Positions 34,592 through 47,200 of a stretch of DNA of 64,000 nucleotides are shown here, piece after piece. Origin of the DNA: Gamarada debralockiae (taxonomy: Eukaryota > Ascomycota > Leotiomycetes > Helotiales > Hyphodiscaceae). A model generated the notes under the pieces. It had not been told where the DNA came from, did not search any database, and saw only the letters and a program-made list of their open reading frames with translations. The stretch's first letter is position 1; every line of letters begins with the position of its first letter. Location of the stretch: the NCBI GenBank assembly GCA_002803225.1, contig NXFV01000141.1:1-64000 (forward strand). Reading direction: 5' to 3'. The position numbers and the translations under genes were made by a program.

Positions 34592-37201
34592 TATGAAGGT
34601 TCGTTCTTGTTAAGACGAAAACTTTGGTTTCTGAATAGGGGTTATGTAACCTTCGGGAAATTTTAATCAATTCATTGCTGGTGTTCTATATTACTCAAAA
34701 GTAGTTGTGAGAAGGGTTGATACGAGCAAGTCTTTTTCACGACACTCAGGGAAAATTTCTTTCTTGCGCTTTGCGCACCACATCACGACTCTAGCTCATA
34801 ACCGCGACGGACCTTGAATTGAGTTGCACTCGTCTCTGAGTGTAGATCTGTTGTCTGCTCATCAAGCATCTGCAAACGTGGAAGAGCATTCGACAACGAC
34901 ATTTGTTCAGCGACGACACATTGTAGACTATAGCAGCCAACTTTACAACTTCAGAGGTTCTGGTACGGACATAAAGAATGGAGAGAGGTGTATGGCTTCC
35001 ATGAAGTAGTTGTGGGTTTCGATTATGGGGTGGAATCTGTATGAGGAAAATATGCTGGTGAAGTTTTTTAAGAGCTGGCGAAGGTTGATACTACACTCGT
35101 TGTGAAGTAACATTTGGCCAGATGCCAGAGCTGCTCAGGAGGACAGCTGTAATAACAAGCTTTAGAAGAAGTTGTTGACTTGCGGCTAACCTGTGGAAAT
35201 CACTGAAAGCTTTTCATCGTCATGGTCACTTTCATAGAGCTTCTTCGAATGTTGAAATCGTTGAAGGTATTTAGCTAATTGTTACTTTTCCTTAGTAGAT
35301 GCAAAGCTCTTCCAGTGCTATCATTCTATATAAAGTTGTTTCCTTTGACAGACCTTTGACAGACCTTTGACACTTCCTGGCGCTCATGCCAATTAGAACA
35401 TGGTTTGGGCCAAACCCGATACTACAGTAACTATTCCCTCGCTTCACCTTATCAACGTCAACGCCACTCAAGGCATTTCCTAACACTTTCTACTTCAAGT
35501 CAGCAACACTTATAACCCCCCAAGGTTCCAATACTGTTCATTTATCCAACGTTATTCAGACCTACCTCATTCCAATATTAAAAAGTGCTCTTCAACCCAT
35601 AAAGGGAGGGGCAATGCCCCACAACACGCAGAACCGCTTCCTCTAAAACCAGCCTGTATACTACTCCTCTGAATTCTCTAGTATCACTCTTACATTAGGA
35701 TAGTTGACGAGATAGAGAAACCCAAGATACAAAAAACAGCCCGGGATTGGGCTACTACATATGCAATCGAGTTTCTCTTGGAGTGTTTATATCTCGACGA
35801 TTAGGATTGTATGGAAAAGAAGGAAAGACGAAAACAACTCTTACAAAGGCAAAAACCACCTGGGAAAGCAGCTAACAAGATTATCAGGCTATTTCAGGCT
35901 CGGCCTCCTCCTCTTGGCTAGTCAAGAGGCAATAGCCGCATAGAAATAGCACTATATTTAAACAGATTATCGCCAGCTGACAGTTTAATAGCAATAATGT
36001 AGAGTTTTTGGATAACAAGGTCATTGCGCTCATATGCTACGTTACTAATGCCTTTCCAGCATTACTAAGACTAGGTAAGGTTCTAGATAGAGTGATGAGG
36101 CACATGGTCAAGAACCTCCCATAAAAGAGATAAGACCTCTAGTGGAAAGTATTCTTCCTGACGTTCAACATCTCTTGGATACTCGGCGTGATTTGATGCC
36201 TTTATCAAAATTTGCTCGGTTTCACCAAGAAGTGCACCACATGGAACTCCAAGAAATTTTCTCGGAGGCGCCATGCCCATATCAGCAAGGCCAAACTCCA
36301 AGACCACGGGCAATTGAGGTAGACTTAGTTTCATCACGTAGATGTCTCTGACTATCATCCTAATAAACCTAATTGAATATTACTGGCAACGACTGCTACT
36401 ATTGTAATCTAGCTTCACTGGGCAGGCAGCATGCAAGCACTTCCCTATCATCACATGCTTTATAGAGCAGGGTTTCTTCAGTCAAGTGACTACAAAGCTA
36501 TTCGCTGAAATATGCCTTCTTCAGGACGCCTTTGATGGAATTGTATGATTTCTCGCTGTGATACCTCGCTACGACATTTGTCCGCGGATCTAGATCTCCA
36601 ATATGTAGTCCAATCTCCGTAGTCTTCGAGATACTTCTACACCTCTACCCGAGCCTCTCCAATCCAAAAACTGTCTATGCTACTTTGTCGCTACCTTCGT
36701 CCGAATAATCCTGGGTCATTATAGCGCCCCGGAGGGGGCTCCTGGGAGCCACAAGCTCCCAGGAACTTCCTCCTAGAAGCCTCGAGTTCCTGAGACAAAG
36801 CTCCTAGGAGACGTGGTCTCCCAGGAGCCCTGAGGCCCTAGGAGTGTAGACCTTGGAGAAAGCTCCTGGGAGGGCATGGCTCCCGGGTCAATTCTCCTAG
36901 GTAGCAGCCGGCCTCTACACGCTCCAAAGAACCCAGCCAGAACCCTGATCATCCGCTTCTTGTTCAGATTAATGAGCGGAACGAATTAACCAAATCATTC
37001 TTTCCATTATTCTAATGCGTTTGATTTCCCCATGTCTATGCTATTATAATACAGCTTTGAAGTTTCAATTTGTCTCCTGACTCTTTTTGTCGCACGAAAA
37101 TGCAAGGTCCAGTAACTCTATCCTAATAAAAATCTTTAATACTATTTCTTTAAATACTCTCAATGCAGTCGCTCCTTTTCAATCCCGCTAGTCCTAATCT
37201 C
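34592..37201. other. Long intergenic region, probably degraded mobile DNA
   Basis: 2.6 kb with no supported gene. Short direct repeats occur (an ACAGACCTTTG-type unit about 2.5 times near 35347-35372), and a palindrome-rich GC island lies near its end. Many short frames are stop-broken. Confidence 0.4.
36737..36902. repeat. Cluster of CTCCTRGGAG palindromes
   Basis: About ten imperfect copies of a 10-14 bp palindrome occur in 165 bp, among them GGCTCCTGGGAGCC (36737-36750), a perfect CTCCTAGGAG (36801-36810), TCTCCCAGGAG, CTCCTGGGAG and TCTCCTAGG. The block is GC-rich inside AT-rich DNA and could form hairpins. Confidence 0.75.
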
Positions 37202-38434
37202 CTAACAAGCAGCCGACGATGCTATGCCCAATCCACCTGAAGCCGCGCCGGCAGCGCTCGCAGCAATACCCGCAGCCAGCGCGAGCGAAGCACCTCCCGT
37301 CTCAGGGGCTGCGAGGACGGCCGCCAACCCAAGAGCGGAACTTAGTATGCCAGCAGCACCTGAACCGATCCCAAAAAGCGAATTACTACAGCCAGCTGAA
37401 GGCGGAGCAGGGGAGAAGCCACTCTGGAAGAAGTCGATCTTCGAAAATGCCCCGTGGTCTAGGCCAACGTACGTCACGATGGAAGCACTGGCTGGGAACG
37501 ATGCATCGCCGAAGATCGTGCCGGCTGTGTATGCGTCGTCGAAGGATGCTGCTGCGGGATTGGCCTCGCTGAAAGAGTAGCGGAGGTTCGCGGCCGCTTG
37601 AATGGTCCAGAAGAGGTTCATCTCGGTGTTCGTGGTAACTTGGGTAGTAAAGCTGTAGGTATTACTTTCCATATCTTGGAAGCTCTCGCTGTAATCATGA
37701 ATCTGGGCCAGTTCGCCATCAGCTGCGTTCATCTCGTTGACGAGGCCGGCCATCAGGTTCTCGTATGGCATATCAGTCACGGATAAGGTGGTCTTTTCTT
37801 GGCTGACAGTGATAGCGGAGACGGTATGTGGGACGGTTGAGCAGGTGTAGAGTCTGTAACAGACCCAGCCGTTGAAGAAGTCGACTGTCATCTCAGTTGC
37901 ATCACTGACATAGCAAGGGTATAACGAGTTGTCCGCAGAGTTATGAAGTGCGCCGACCATGACGCCTGCGTCTTGAGAGTGAGCGTTGGCACTAAGCATG
38001 ATCTGCATTTCCTTTTGTTGTTCGAGTGAGTGGTCGAACACAGTGAGTCCTGGATTGCCTTCCCAATAGAGATTGCCATTCGGATCAGCGTAATACTTGT
38101 CGTCTGGGTTGGTCTTAAGTGCTCCGGTGGGGTGATTATAGGTCCAGAATTCGTTTGTGTGTGCGCCAGTGTTACTATTATAGCAGTTGGTCGGATAGTA
38201 CTTGATGTTCTGGAAAGAGCTGGTGCCGACATGGACCATCTAATAGGGAGTCAGTAGTTACTCTAACTGGAGTGCTTTAGAAGCAAATGCTCAAGAGACA
38301 TGTTTTAGGAGCACTTGCTCTCGTAGCAGTCTCAAACAGGAAAGCGTTTTCTCCGCAATACTCACCTCGACTTCTTGAGCGAGGGCGAAGCCAGCCAAGC
38401 TAGCGAGGCCACATAGGAGAGATCGTTGATGCAT
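37202..38434 (-). CDS. Secreted protein of unknown function with Gly/Ala-rich C-terminus
   Basis: Exon 1 38434-38366 and exon 2 38239-37202 give 368 residues; GTGAGT donor, phase 0. Residues 1-20 form a classical signal peptide (MHQRSLLCGLASLAGFALA). The ectodomain contains several Cys (NCYNSN, YPCYVSD, WVCYRLYTC) and many aromatic and Asn residues. The last ~55 residues are Gly/Ala/Ser/Leu-rich and hydrophobic (GIGSGAAGILSSALGLAAVL ... GGLGIASSAAC), ending in Cys. This could be a membrane-inserting helix, a GPI-type tail or a glycine-zipper segment. No family recognised; effector or wall-associated roles are guesses. Confidence 0.75.
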
Positions 38435-40666
38435 GACTTGTGAACTGGGACTGAGGAATAAGATATAACTATGAAAGACTTGGAGAAGTTTGATTATGAT
38501 GAGAATGTGGAATAGAAGCTGATGATGCTTTCCTTCTCCGATTCCCAGTCCATTTATATGCAATTCGGCGAAGTCACAAACAGGTGAGGAAACATCTACG
38601 AAGCATTTCGGCACCTCCGTACTGCGCATCGAAGGAATCCCAATCTCACCATTTTCCAGCTTCAGAATGTTACTCAAACCAAAAGTCTCGTGCCGCATTT
38701 CACACAAAATCAAATTAAAAGGATTTCAGCCTCACCATTTCACAGCCCCAGAATGTCACTCCAAGGCTGCATCTTATTTTAGAGGCACAAAGTCCCGGCT
38801 GCGCATTTTCAGAGGAGCTCTCAGCTATCGGCTGCGACCAATGGCGTCCAACGGCGACCAATTGCAGGCTTGCCCAGCTACCGAGAACGGCACAGCTCAT
38901 TGATACACTTGAAAATGCTGACACGAAGTCATAAATAAGCTTAACGGTGGAAAGCCAAAACCGAATCCCGAGGTCCCATTCGCCTCGGCAAATGAATAGT
39001 CTGAAGCTGGGATGCGTATTTTGGAAGTTTAGGCCATTTGTCACAAAATGAAGGTGCGATTGGTCCTCCTTGAATTTTGGCGGTGAGAGCTCTTGGGCTG
39101 CGAAGTAAGCTATGCAGAGCTATTTGGAATCTGGTCGAGCGACACGGAGACTGGTTTTATAAAAGGGCAGGATGAGATTTTGCAGCGACGAATCTGGCGC
39201 GATCTGTGAAGCGATCTTCTACATTCATGTAGTTGTGTAATAGCTCGCTCGAAAGACGTGAAGAGGGACTCTGAGGTTGCAGGACGTCGTCGAAGCATCT
39301 TGTTCGGTAATTCGGAATGGCCAGTTTCGATATCGTGGTATCCTCCGCGGCTTGAAAAAAATTAAAGCTCTCGAGTCGAAGGTAGTCTCCGGGCTGCCTA
39401 CGAAGGGTTAAACAAAGGATATGAGGTGGTGTCTTGAGATGTGGTAGTTGGGGTCGCGGCGGCCCTGGCAGAGCACATCTGGGCACCGTTCTGGCTATTG
39501 TTTCTGATCGCCGTCCTGATATCAGGATCATATTATTTTCAGTGTGCGGGAAAGGGATCGAGGCCAAGATACTGTATTAATTGCTTTACAAGAGCCCATG
39601 TATCAACCTGGTACACAACCTCTTTAAAAATCACGGAAATTTTCAAAAATATTTGAATAAAAATTATGATTAAACGAAGAAATTTCTAGTTCACAATATT
39701 TTACGAAATAATATTTTTGATTTTTATTGATTTTTAAAGCATAAGTGTGCTTATAAGTGGATATAGTCTTATAAAGCAATTAATACGGTAGTCGGCTTTC
39801 AGGTTATGGTGGTGGATCTGTTGTTTTTGACTTCTTGATGGAGGTTGGGTGGAAGGGCTGAAGGGGTGCTAGGGGTTGTTGGGGGACGGTTGGAGAAGAG
39901 GGGTGCTTTTGTGAAGGCGCTTTTGTTTTGTTTTGAAGACTGAAGAGAGTGCCTGATGAAATTCGGTTATGTCATTACGCTTTCGGGTTGGAGCTGGGAC
40001 AAAGGCCTCGAGTTTTTTTCTGTCCCAGATCGCGGAGGGAGTTTTTGCATAATGCTCATCATATTGGGAGATAGATCAAGTTACACTGCTTCGATTTTGG
40101 AAACTTAAGGCAGAGATGCACGTTCATGCGAGGTTACACGATATTGCATGCGTGATACTTGCAGCCACCCCACTGGGAGGCTTCGAGGAGTTTGGGCTCC
40201 GCACCGAATCTCCATACAGGCAACACCGTAACGTTGAATAGCTAGATTACGAGTGATTGATAAATCCGAGGCCATATCATCTTGTCGGCGCCTTTGGGAT
40301 TTGTCTCGAGAACTATTTCGGACTCGAGTGAACTCTTCCTCGCAAGACGAAGCGGGCCTCGCTCAAGAGGCTCACAATGCTTCTCTTTTAGCCGATACTA
40401 GCTTAAAGAAATAGAAAGGTCGTGTTCGACTAGTAGAGAAAATTAACATTGCTAGAACAAAACTTGTATATTTGTTAAGGATAGCACAGAGCAGCAGGGA
40501 ATGAACGGTTCAATTAGCAGCTGAATGTATAAAACTGCTATTCAGAACTCTAGTATTTACGACAATCATGATCTAAATCCTAGGGTCTTCGTAATGCCAC
40601 CTTTTGCACCATTGTGCCTCCTTAATTTTCCCCAAATATCTCAAAACCCAAAGCATAATTTAGTAG
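38435..40666. other. Intergenic region with AT-rich core
   Basis: No supported gene. Strongly AT-rich at 39620-39780. Short minus-strand frames (for example 39567-39157) have no recognisable motif. Confidence 0.4.
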
Positions 40667-42332
40667 CTAAGACTTCTTGAAAGAGGTAGTAACATCGTCC
40701 ATCACCTGACCACTTGGAAAAACCCGCTTCACAATTTTCAGTTTTCTCTCATATTCCTTCTCTTCTTCTAATGCATCCTTCAAACTTTGTTGTGCTCTCG
40801 CTTGGATCTTGGCTTTCATTTTGACGTCAAGAGCATCTGTCCAGCTGGGCAGCGCCAAATCCTCACCCTCAACGCAAGTCCTCTTCCTCTTCTTCTGTCG
40901 ACTACTATCATATTTTGAGTCCCAGTCGAGAAGATAGTTTGCCTGGTAGAACTCATGCCAGGGATGTAAGTGCTGGAGAACAAAATCTCGGAAGTCTGTA
41001 ATAGCGTATTCGTGGATCTGGTCAATAAGAGAAAGCAGTTCCCAAGCAGTTCTCTCGTGGGTAACCCTACCGCTCCAAATCTTTTGAAAATCCTGCATGA
41101 CCTTGTCAGCTCTCGGGCGATCGCAAAAAATTCAGACATGGTTCTGGCATACATATACGTTCCTGCTCATGCAATCCAGATCTGCATGCTCTTCCTTCGT
41201 CCTTGGTCTCCGGAACCCCACCAAGATATGCCAATGAGCTCCAAAAGACGTCAGTGCAAATACTTGATAATCATGACTAGTGGGCGTCTGAAAGAGCTTC
41301 GGTGCGCCAACTGGTCCTGGTTTGCGGCTGAGGTGGTCAAGCATATCGAGATAGACCGCAGCAGCGGATGAAGCTTGACGACGAGCTTCCCTACAATCCC
41401 CGCTCCAGCCTTTGGCTTCGTATACCATAAAAGGAAAGGCGAGATCTGTCTCGCCCCATTTGGGATCGGAGAGGAGACCGCATTTCCTGTGCAGCTGTAG
41501 CTTTTCTAGTTTGTCTCGACGAAGTTCCACGCTCGGGTCTTTGTAAAGTTTACGGCAGTGTTTGTATCCACAAAAATGATCGTGATGTACCCTTGCACGG
41601 AGCTTGGGGTATGTAGTGAGGCCGAATGTCGCATCTGGAATGCGCTTCACAAGTACTGATTCTCCGTTGAGAGTACAGTCAGCGTCGTCTGTGCTGTTGA
41701 TGACTGCGTTATATTCATGCTTATTGCTACCAAATTAGTCAACTTGCTGACCTTGAAGAAGTGGAATCTAGCTGCCTTACATAGCCAGCCGGGAGTCCAT
41801 TCTCATATCGCTAAATATGCTAGACCAGGCGTCTGCCTCCCATGCATACTTGCTCTTGTTCCAGGTCTCGTTGTTCAGCATCCGCCCAGCTACGTCGAGG
41901 GCGCGGCGCCTTCGGCCCTTCTCCTCTTGGTTGTCCCAGTCAATGCCTTCAAATGATGGCAGAAATAGACTTCGGTTTGCTGGCACCCGCCTTGGATCGA
42001 CAGAGTCATAATAGTATAAGCCCTGAGCGTTCTGGGCCATGTCTTTCCCAAATTTGTCAATGATGCTGGGTGGATATTGCGCCTTCGGTATTAGAAAGCT
42101 ACCAAATGTCAATCTGAGATTCTAGACTAGAGTGAGGGGTTACCAACTGAACATTTGCAAAGTATCTATCGATAGCGCCTGCTATCCACTTTTCAGTCCC
42201 CAGAACCTCCCTCATGTTCACAGGCCGTACCACAGTTATGACGCCTACTAATTTAGCTGTTTTGATACAAGCTTTTAGTTCTTCCAGATCCTTCTTGCGG
42301 TTTTGATTGTGAGTCTCTCGGAGTTTCTGCAT
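40667..42332 (-). CDS. PD-(D/E)XK nuclease-like protein
   Basis: Four exons, 42332-42144, 42082-41781, 41726-41153 and 41101-40667, about 499 residues. The nuclease signature is GETDLAFPFMVYEAKGW, with candidate active-site residues Asp258, Glu267 and Lys269, preceded by a Cys/His stretch HHDHFCGYKHCRK that may bind metal. After the core comes YQVFALTSFGAHWHILVGFR, typical of the closing strands. The C-terminus is Lys/Glu-rich with a basic patch (RQKKRKRTC). The first junction is the least certain: the donor GTAACC joins an acceptor at CCGAAG, the only option I found that keeps frame. Family members occur in expanded, poorly studied fungal sets; DNA cleavage is not shown. Confidence 0.7.
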
Positions 42333-42475
42333 CCTTGCCCGTTTGGAGAGTTTGAAATCGAAAGCTCGCTCATGGTGATTTTGGAGAAAGTGAAAGAAAC
42401 TAAAGACTAGAATAACGGATTGGAGGTGTAGATCGATGTTTGAGGAATATAGTGTGAAGAGAGTGTTCAGAACAA

Positions 42476-42500
42476 ATACATATATATACACATATATAAA
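42476..42500 (-). promoter_or_regulatory. TATA-rich promoter element of the nuclease-like gene
   Basis: Alternating TA run (TATATATACACATATATA) about 145-165 bp upstream of the start codon at 42332. Confidence 0.35.
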
Positions 42501-44088
42501 GAGATGGCTCATATGACGTCTGCTGTGATTGTGTATCACGCTGAAATGTATGTCATTGGAAGCTCTGTTGTCGCGGAGGCGCACAGCCTCGGGCCTTTGC
42601 GAATCTAAAATATGTCATAGAAGAGAATGCTGGAACTTTGGAGTCCGACCACTGAATAAGGCATAAATGTGGCGCGCAGGTTGGCAGCAGATGGCAATGG
42701 TCCCATAGCATTGACGCCACTTTACCGTCTCGGCCCCGTGCTATTTAATCCTGAGCATTGAGCAAAAAGGAGCAGTATTGCAGCCTAGATTCGGGCAAGG
42801 CTGGCACAGATCAAGTAAATGACGTACCGTTGCAAACTGGTCATTCATCTCAAGGGGGCTGAAACTCGGAGAGCTTCAACACCAAACTGGTTAGCCCGGA
42901 AATTGATACTAGATCTCTTCTGCGCCCCTTGGAATTTCGATAGGTAACATAAAGGTTGGGTTTTCCTGGGCCTTGTATGGTAGCTGGTAGTCCACGCACT
43001 GAAGTCGATTGTAGGTCAAAACGAACAGCCGTCTTGGATAAATTTTTCACTAGGGGGTGCCAAATCTCGTGAGACAGCCCAAAACCTCGACAATTTTCTG
43101 CACCCAGACCACAAGTTTGAAATACATAAAAAGTATATTGGATTATAGAGTTAATTGCGGCGAACAAATCTATCAATTCAGAAATTTTATTTCGCGTTGT
43201 GTTACGAAGTTGCAGACCCCCCTGGTGTTTGTCAGGGAATTGTTTATGTAATCACCGCGCTATCGCGACGTGGTATAAAGAGGCTGGGAGAGCTTTACAA
43301 CTATCATTATCATTCAACAACACACTCGTACAATCAAGGAAGAAGTCCCAGTCTGTCAAGCTCATCAACCTAACATTACAACTGTGTACTATTATTGCCG
43401 CCATAACCGCTCTGACCTTCTGACAATTTTGATGGAGATAATTTAATCACGTGTCGTCAAAGTCAGGCTAAGGTTAGCTCTTTTTGCTTTTTCGCTTAAG
43501 CCAGCGTGGATTCCTGCAGGACCCTGACTATCCGTACAGAGAGGTGCCCACTTTTTTTTCGAGCATCGTATTCGGACATCGTAAAATGTCGTTTGCTAAG
43601 CCGTCGTACTCGTACAAGGAGAAAACTGCGTTCAGTGTGGACATACCCAGAAATGAGACCCCTCTTTCTGCCTATCGTCTGCAATTGACGTTCTTCGGGC
43701 CACTTACGAGGTGACGATTGACTCAAATCTGTCTCTGCCTGTTGATTTTAGCAGTGTACCGGTATGCCGTCGTGGACCATTTCACATCGATTAGGAGCGC
43801 CGCCCCTATCATGGCCAACGTAATAAGGGCACGGCTTACCTGACCCTCGTTATCTGCCACGTCTGCATCCAAACCTTCATCCTCAGCTTTCTATCCTTAT
43901 ATATTCAGGTCTCCTGTCTCTCCTTCTTGTCTGGCATTGAGAGACTATCCCTAGCTTCAGGTTTGAAGGTCGTAAGTGGCCCTTTCTCTAATGAATTGCA
44001 CTGGTTTTGCTGACGATGCGTTCTTAGATCTCCTTGCTTCCAAACTCCTTGCTAGAGCTCAACCTCGTTCATATCTTTTATAAGCAAC
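42501..44088. other. Intergenic
   Basis: No supported gene. The last ~150 bp may hold a 5' leader intron of the TLC gene (GTAAGT near 43973, CTGAC and TTAG near 44013-44028). Confidence 0.4.
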
Positions 44089-45037
44089 ATGCACGACCCA
44101 TTCTTCTTCGCAGCTCCGCAGGCGCTCGTCCAGCCACTCTGCGACTTCCTCTCCCTCCAGAGCCTACCCCTCCACGTCCACGAAATCCTATTTGCATTCG
44201 GAGTCTATCACATTATCTTCGAATACATCGCACCTCTGCTCTCAAGCTCACTGCTTTCAAAAAGATACACAAAGCTCTCCTATGAAAGCAGGCTACGATG
44301 GAACATGCATTGTGTATCGATGGTCCAGAGTGTGGGAATTTGCATGCTTGCATTGTGGACCATAGATATGGATCAGGAGCGCAGGCACATGAATCTCGAG
44401 GAGCGGATGTGGGGATACACTGGTGCAGCAGGTCTTGTCCAAGCACTTGCTACAGGCTACTTCCTGTTTGACCTGGCTGTCATGGTTCGCTACCTGGACG
44501 TCTTTGGATTGGGAATGCTGGCTCACGCCTTGAGCTGCCTCGTGACGTATACTCTTGGATTTGTACGTTTTTGCAATCATCAGATCTTGGTGAGTATTGT
44601 ACTGTACTGATTTTTCTTTTCAGCGGCCGATTTTCAACTACTACGGCTGCGTGTTCATGCTCTATGAACTTTCAACTCCATTTCTCAATATGCATTGGTT
44701 CTTCGACAAGCTTGGTATGACGGGGACAAAAGCGCAGTTGTATAATGGCTTGATACTTTTGGTAGTGTTCTTCTGCTGTCGACTGGTGTGGGGTGCATAT
44801 TCCTCATTCAACATCTATCGAGATGTGTGGAATGCATTGCACTTCGACAGCCAAGCGAAACTGTCAACCAATGACGAGATGATGAGATTTGGAGGTGAAA
44901 GAGTACTTCCAATGTGGCTTGTCGTTCTCTATATGAGTGGCCATGTCACCTTGCAGGCTTTGAATGTTTTCTGGTTTGGTAAGATGATTGCTGCAGTCAA
45001 GAAGAGATTCGTCAAAGTAGACGAGAAAAAGGAGTGA
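44089..45037 (+). CDS. TLC-domain polytopic membrane protein
   Basis: Exons 44089-44562 and 44624-45037 give 295 residues; GTACGT donor, TTCAG acceptor, phase 0. About seven hydrophobic helices are visible. Family signatures: LRWNMHCVSMVQSVGICMLA early, and NYYGCVFMLYELSTPFLNMH with the conserved ELSTPFLNxHW segment of the TRAM-LAG1-CLN8 (TLC) domain group related to TMEM56/TLCD4. Related proteins sit in the ER or plasma membrane and affect lipid composition. The C-terminus ends in a Lys-rich tail (KRFVKVDEKKE), possibly an ER-retrieval-like signal. Substrate unknown. Confidence 0.85.
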
Positions 45038-46939
45038 ACCTGAGGTAGATGTAGAGATAGTACTGACGCCGTTATAATTCAAGAAGAGTCAGAAATGAAG
45101 AAAGTCAATCTTATCCAACAACTGAACGAGTTTCCCCTACCACGCATGCGCCGGTGTGGATGTTCATTTCGATTGAGGAGTCCACTGTTCATGAGCTCTT
45201 CTCACCGCTTTCATTCTCGTCGATGCTTTTGAACCGCGCGTCCAGGCGAACCGACTTGGTCTTTTATTTGCGCGGACTGCCTAGGTGGACGAAAAGTTGC
45301 TCATTGGCTTCGTCGATGACTGTATCTAGCCCATCGAAGAATACTGTATTAATTGGTCTATAAGACAGGGTATTGCATGATAAATTCTAGGGTTTTGGTA
45401 TTGCAGAACCTGATCTTATTGTAGGAGTAAGACCTTATATATAGTACTGTCCTATAGTATAATAATTTTTAATGATTTCTCATGTTTTTACCTCTATCTC
45501 TATCCTAGTATATATAATATAAATAAATTAAGTGTCTATAAAGGCATAATAGCTGAGTAATTAATATAATGTTCAATATTCAATGCTATTTCCGTTGTCA
45601 GTGTGACAGCTCAACGAAATGGAGTCTCACGCTTGAAGACTCTCCTGTATTGTACGAAAATACTAGGCTCAGGAGAGAAGGAAAAGGTTCTATGAGTACA
45701 TGACGTGATATATATGAAGGGCGCGCTAGTGCACTCGGCTCTTCACGCATCAACGCGTCAATCTGACTTTTCGCCCTGATCGCAAGAGCTTTTCGGACCT
45801 TTTCCGACGGCGCCGCGGAGTACTCGGCAGCGCGACTCCATATCCGCTCTCCGAAAGGGATTTACTTGGAGAGCTGGCAGACTGATCTTGGCATTGTGGA
45901 TCTGCTGTGCACGTGATCAGGTGATATTCGCCAGAACTGTCAGAATCTCTGGACTTTACAGTAAACTTCGAAACCGGCTCCTCTCCAAACACACTCTTAT
46001 AAAAAGTCAGCCCCACTTTTTAGCCGAATCCTTGCACACAGCTTTACTGTTTTCAGTAAGGCGCTCTGCAAGGGTAATGTTCCGATGTACCCCTAGTCAC
46101 GTCTTGCTATCTTAGTATCGGCTCCTTTTTTTTTCTAAAGCATCTACCATAGTACAATGTCCGTTATGAATAGCAACCTCTTTCCTGCTTCTGGCCCAAC
46201 CATTTCAACAAGCCCGCAAGCGACACTATTACAAAAATAACAATACGGCCTAGAACAACTGGATCAAGGCTTAATATGCTCCACACCACAATCTACTGTA
46301 TACCAGGTTTGAGCACAGTGAAGATCAACCACATGTCCACACATGTCGTAGTAAACCAGTCTCGCCAGAAGATTATTGCATATCGGTCACGTTACATTAA
46401 AAATTTCTTCTACGGGCGGCTGTAGAGGGGCCTATAAAGTGCCTTGAGGAGAAGTAGAAGTCATGTTCTCTAGGAGCGTCGTATGTATACTAAGTTTTTA
46501 TAGTTATCAGAAAATCAGTTACCGGAATCGTCTTAATGCTTATAAGAGTATAATGCTGAAATATAGTTTTGAAAAAGCATCTCAAGCGTTTGACAAGAAT
46601 ATTAGCTCTTTATCTCGAGACTCCTACAGGCTCTTTATTACTATATCTCGTTAAACCATATACAAGTGGCTAATGTCGCGCTGCGTGCTCCGCTTCTACT
46701 ATAAGTATGCTAGAAGTAATTGAGTGCTATTAAAGCTAAGGGAGAGATATAGGCGTTGGAAATGAACTGGTTATGTTACCGTGGCACGTGAACAGTTAAA
46801 TGTTCTTGACATATATTCTTGAACATGCTGGATAAATCCAGTGGCAACATTCCAAAATATATAAACATCAGCTCCCCTAGGACCCTCTCTATCAAAGTTA
46901 TTATAATAAGATGTTTATGATATATTTCATAACTATGAA
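45038..46939. other. Intergenic, AT-rich
   Basis: Low GC at 45360-45600 and 46400-46900. A stop-broken stretch at 46463-46740 (LNAYKSIMLKYSFEKASQ...) may be a mobile-element relic, but no family can be assigned. Confidence 0.35.
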
Positions 46940-46982
46940 TTACTGTGGTTTCTTGGCATGTTTCTCCAGCAGCTTCACTATC

Positions 46983-47200
46983 TGTTGGGATTTCTAAGGT
47001 TCCGGTTCAAATGCATATATTAACTTGACTGACTTTCTACTCTACAGGTTCTACGACCCCTATATATACCTTATTTACCTCCCTACTAGAAGCTTCCAGA
47101 CTATGCTTCTAGGGTATGAGTCACTGTATTTCTAAGCTTTGCCACCCCTGATTGCCACTACTATTGCCACCACTATATTAGTCTTAGGTATTTCCCAACA
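46983..47200. mobile_element. Solo LTR (218 bp) inserted in the NLR C-terminus
   Basis: Ends are TGTTGGGATTTCTAAGG and, at the other side, TATTTCCCAACA: 5'-TG...CA-3' with a terminal inverted repeat TGTTGGGA/TCCCAACA. It is flanked by a perfect 5-bp target duplication CTATC at 46978-46982 and 47201-47205. Size, TG/CA ends and 5-bp duplication are typical of an LTR retrotransposon reduced to one LTR. Confidence 0.85.

Noticed and set aside
46463..46740. Possible tyrosine-recombinase-like (Crypton) relic
   Set aside because: Vague resemblance only; two stops and no catalytic residues identifiable.
46995..47015. tRNA B-box-like GGTTCAAATGC
   Set aside because: Lies inside the solo LTR with no A-box or cloverleaf around it.
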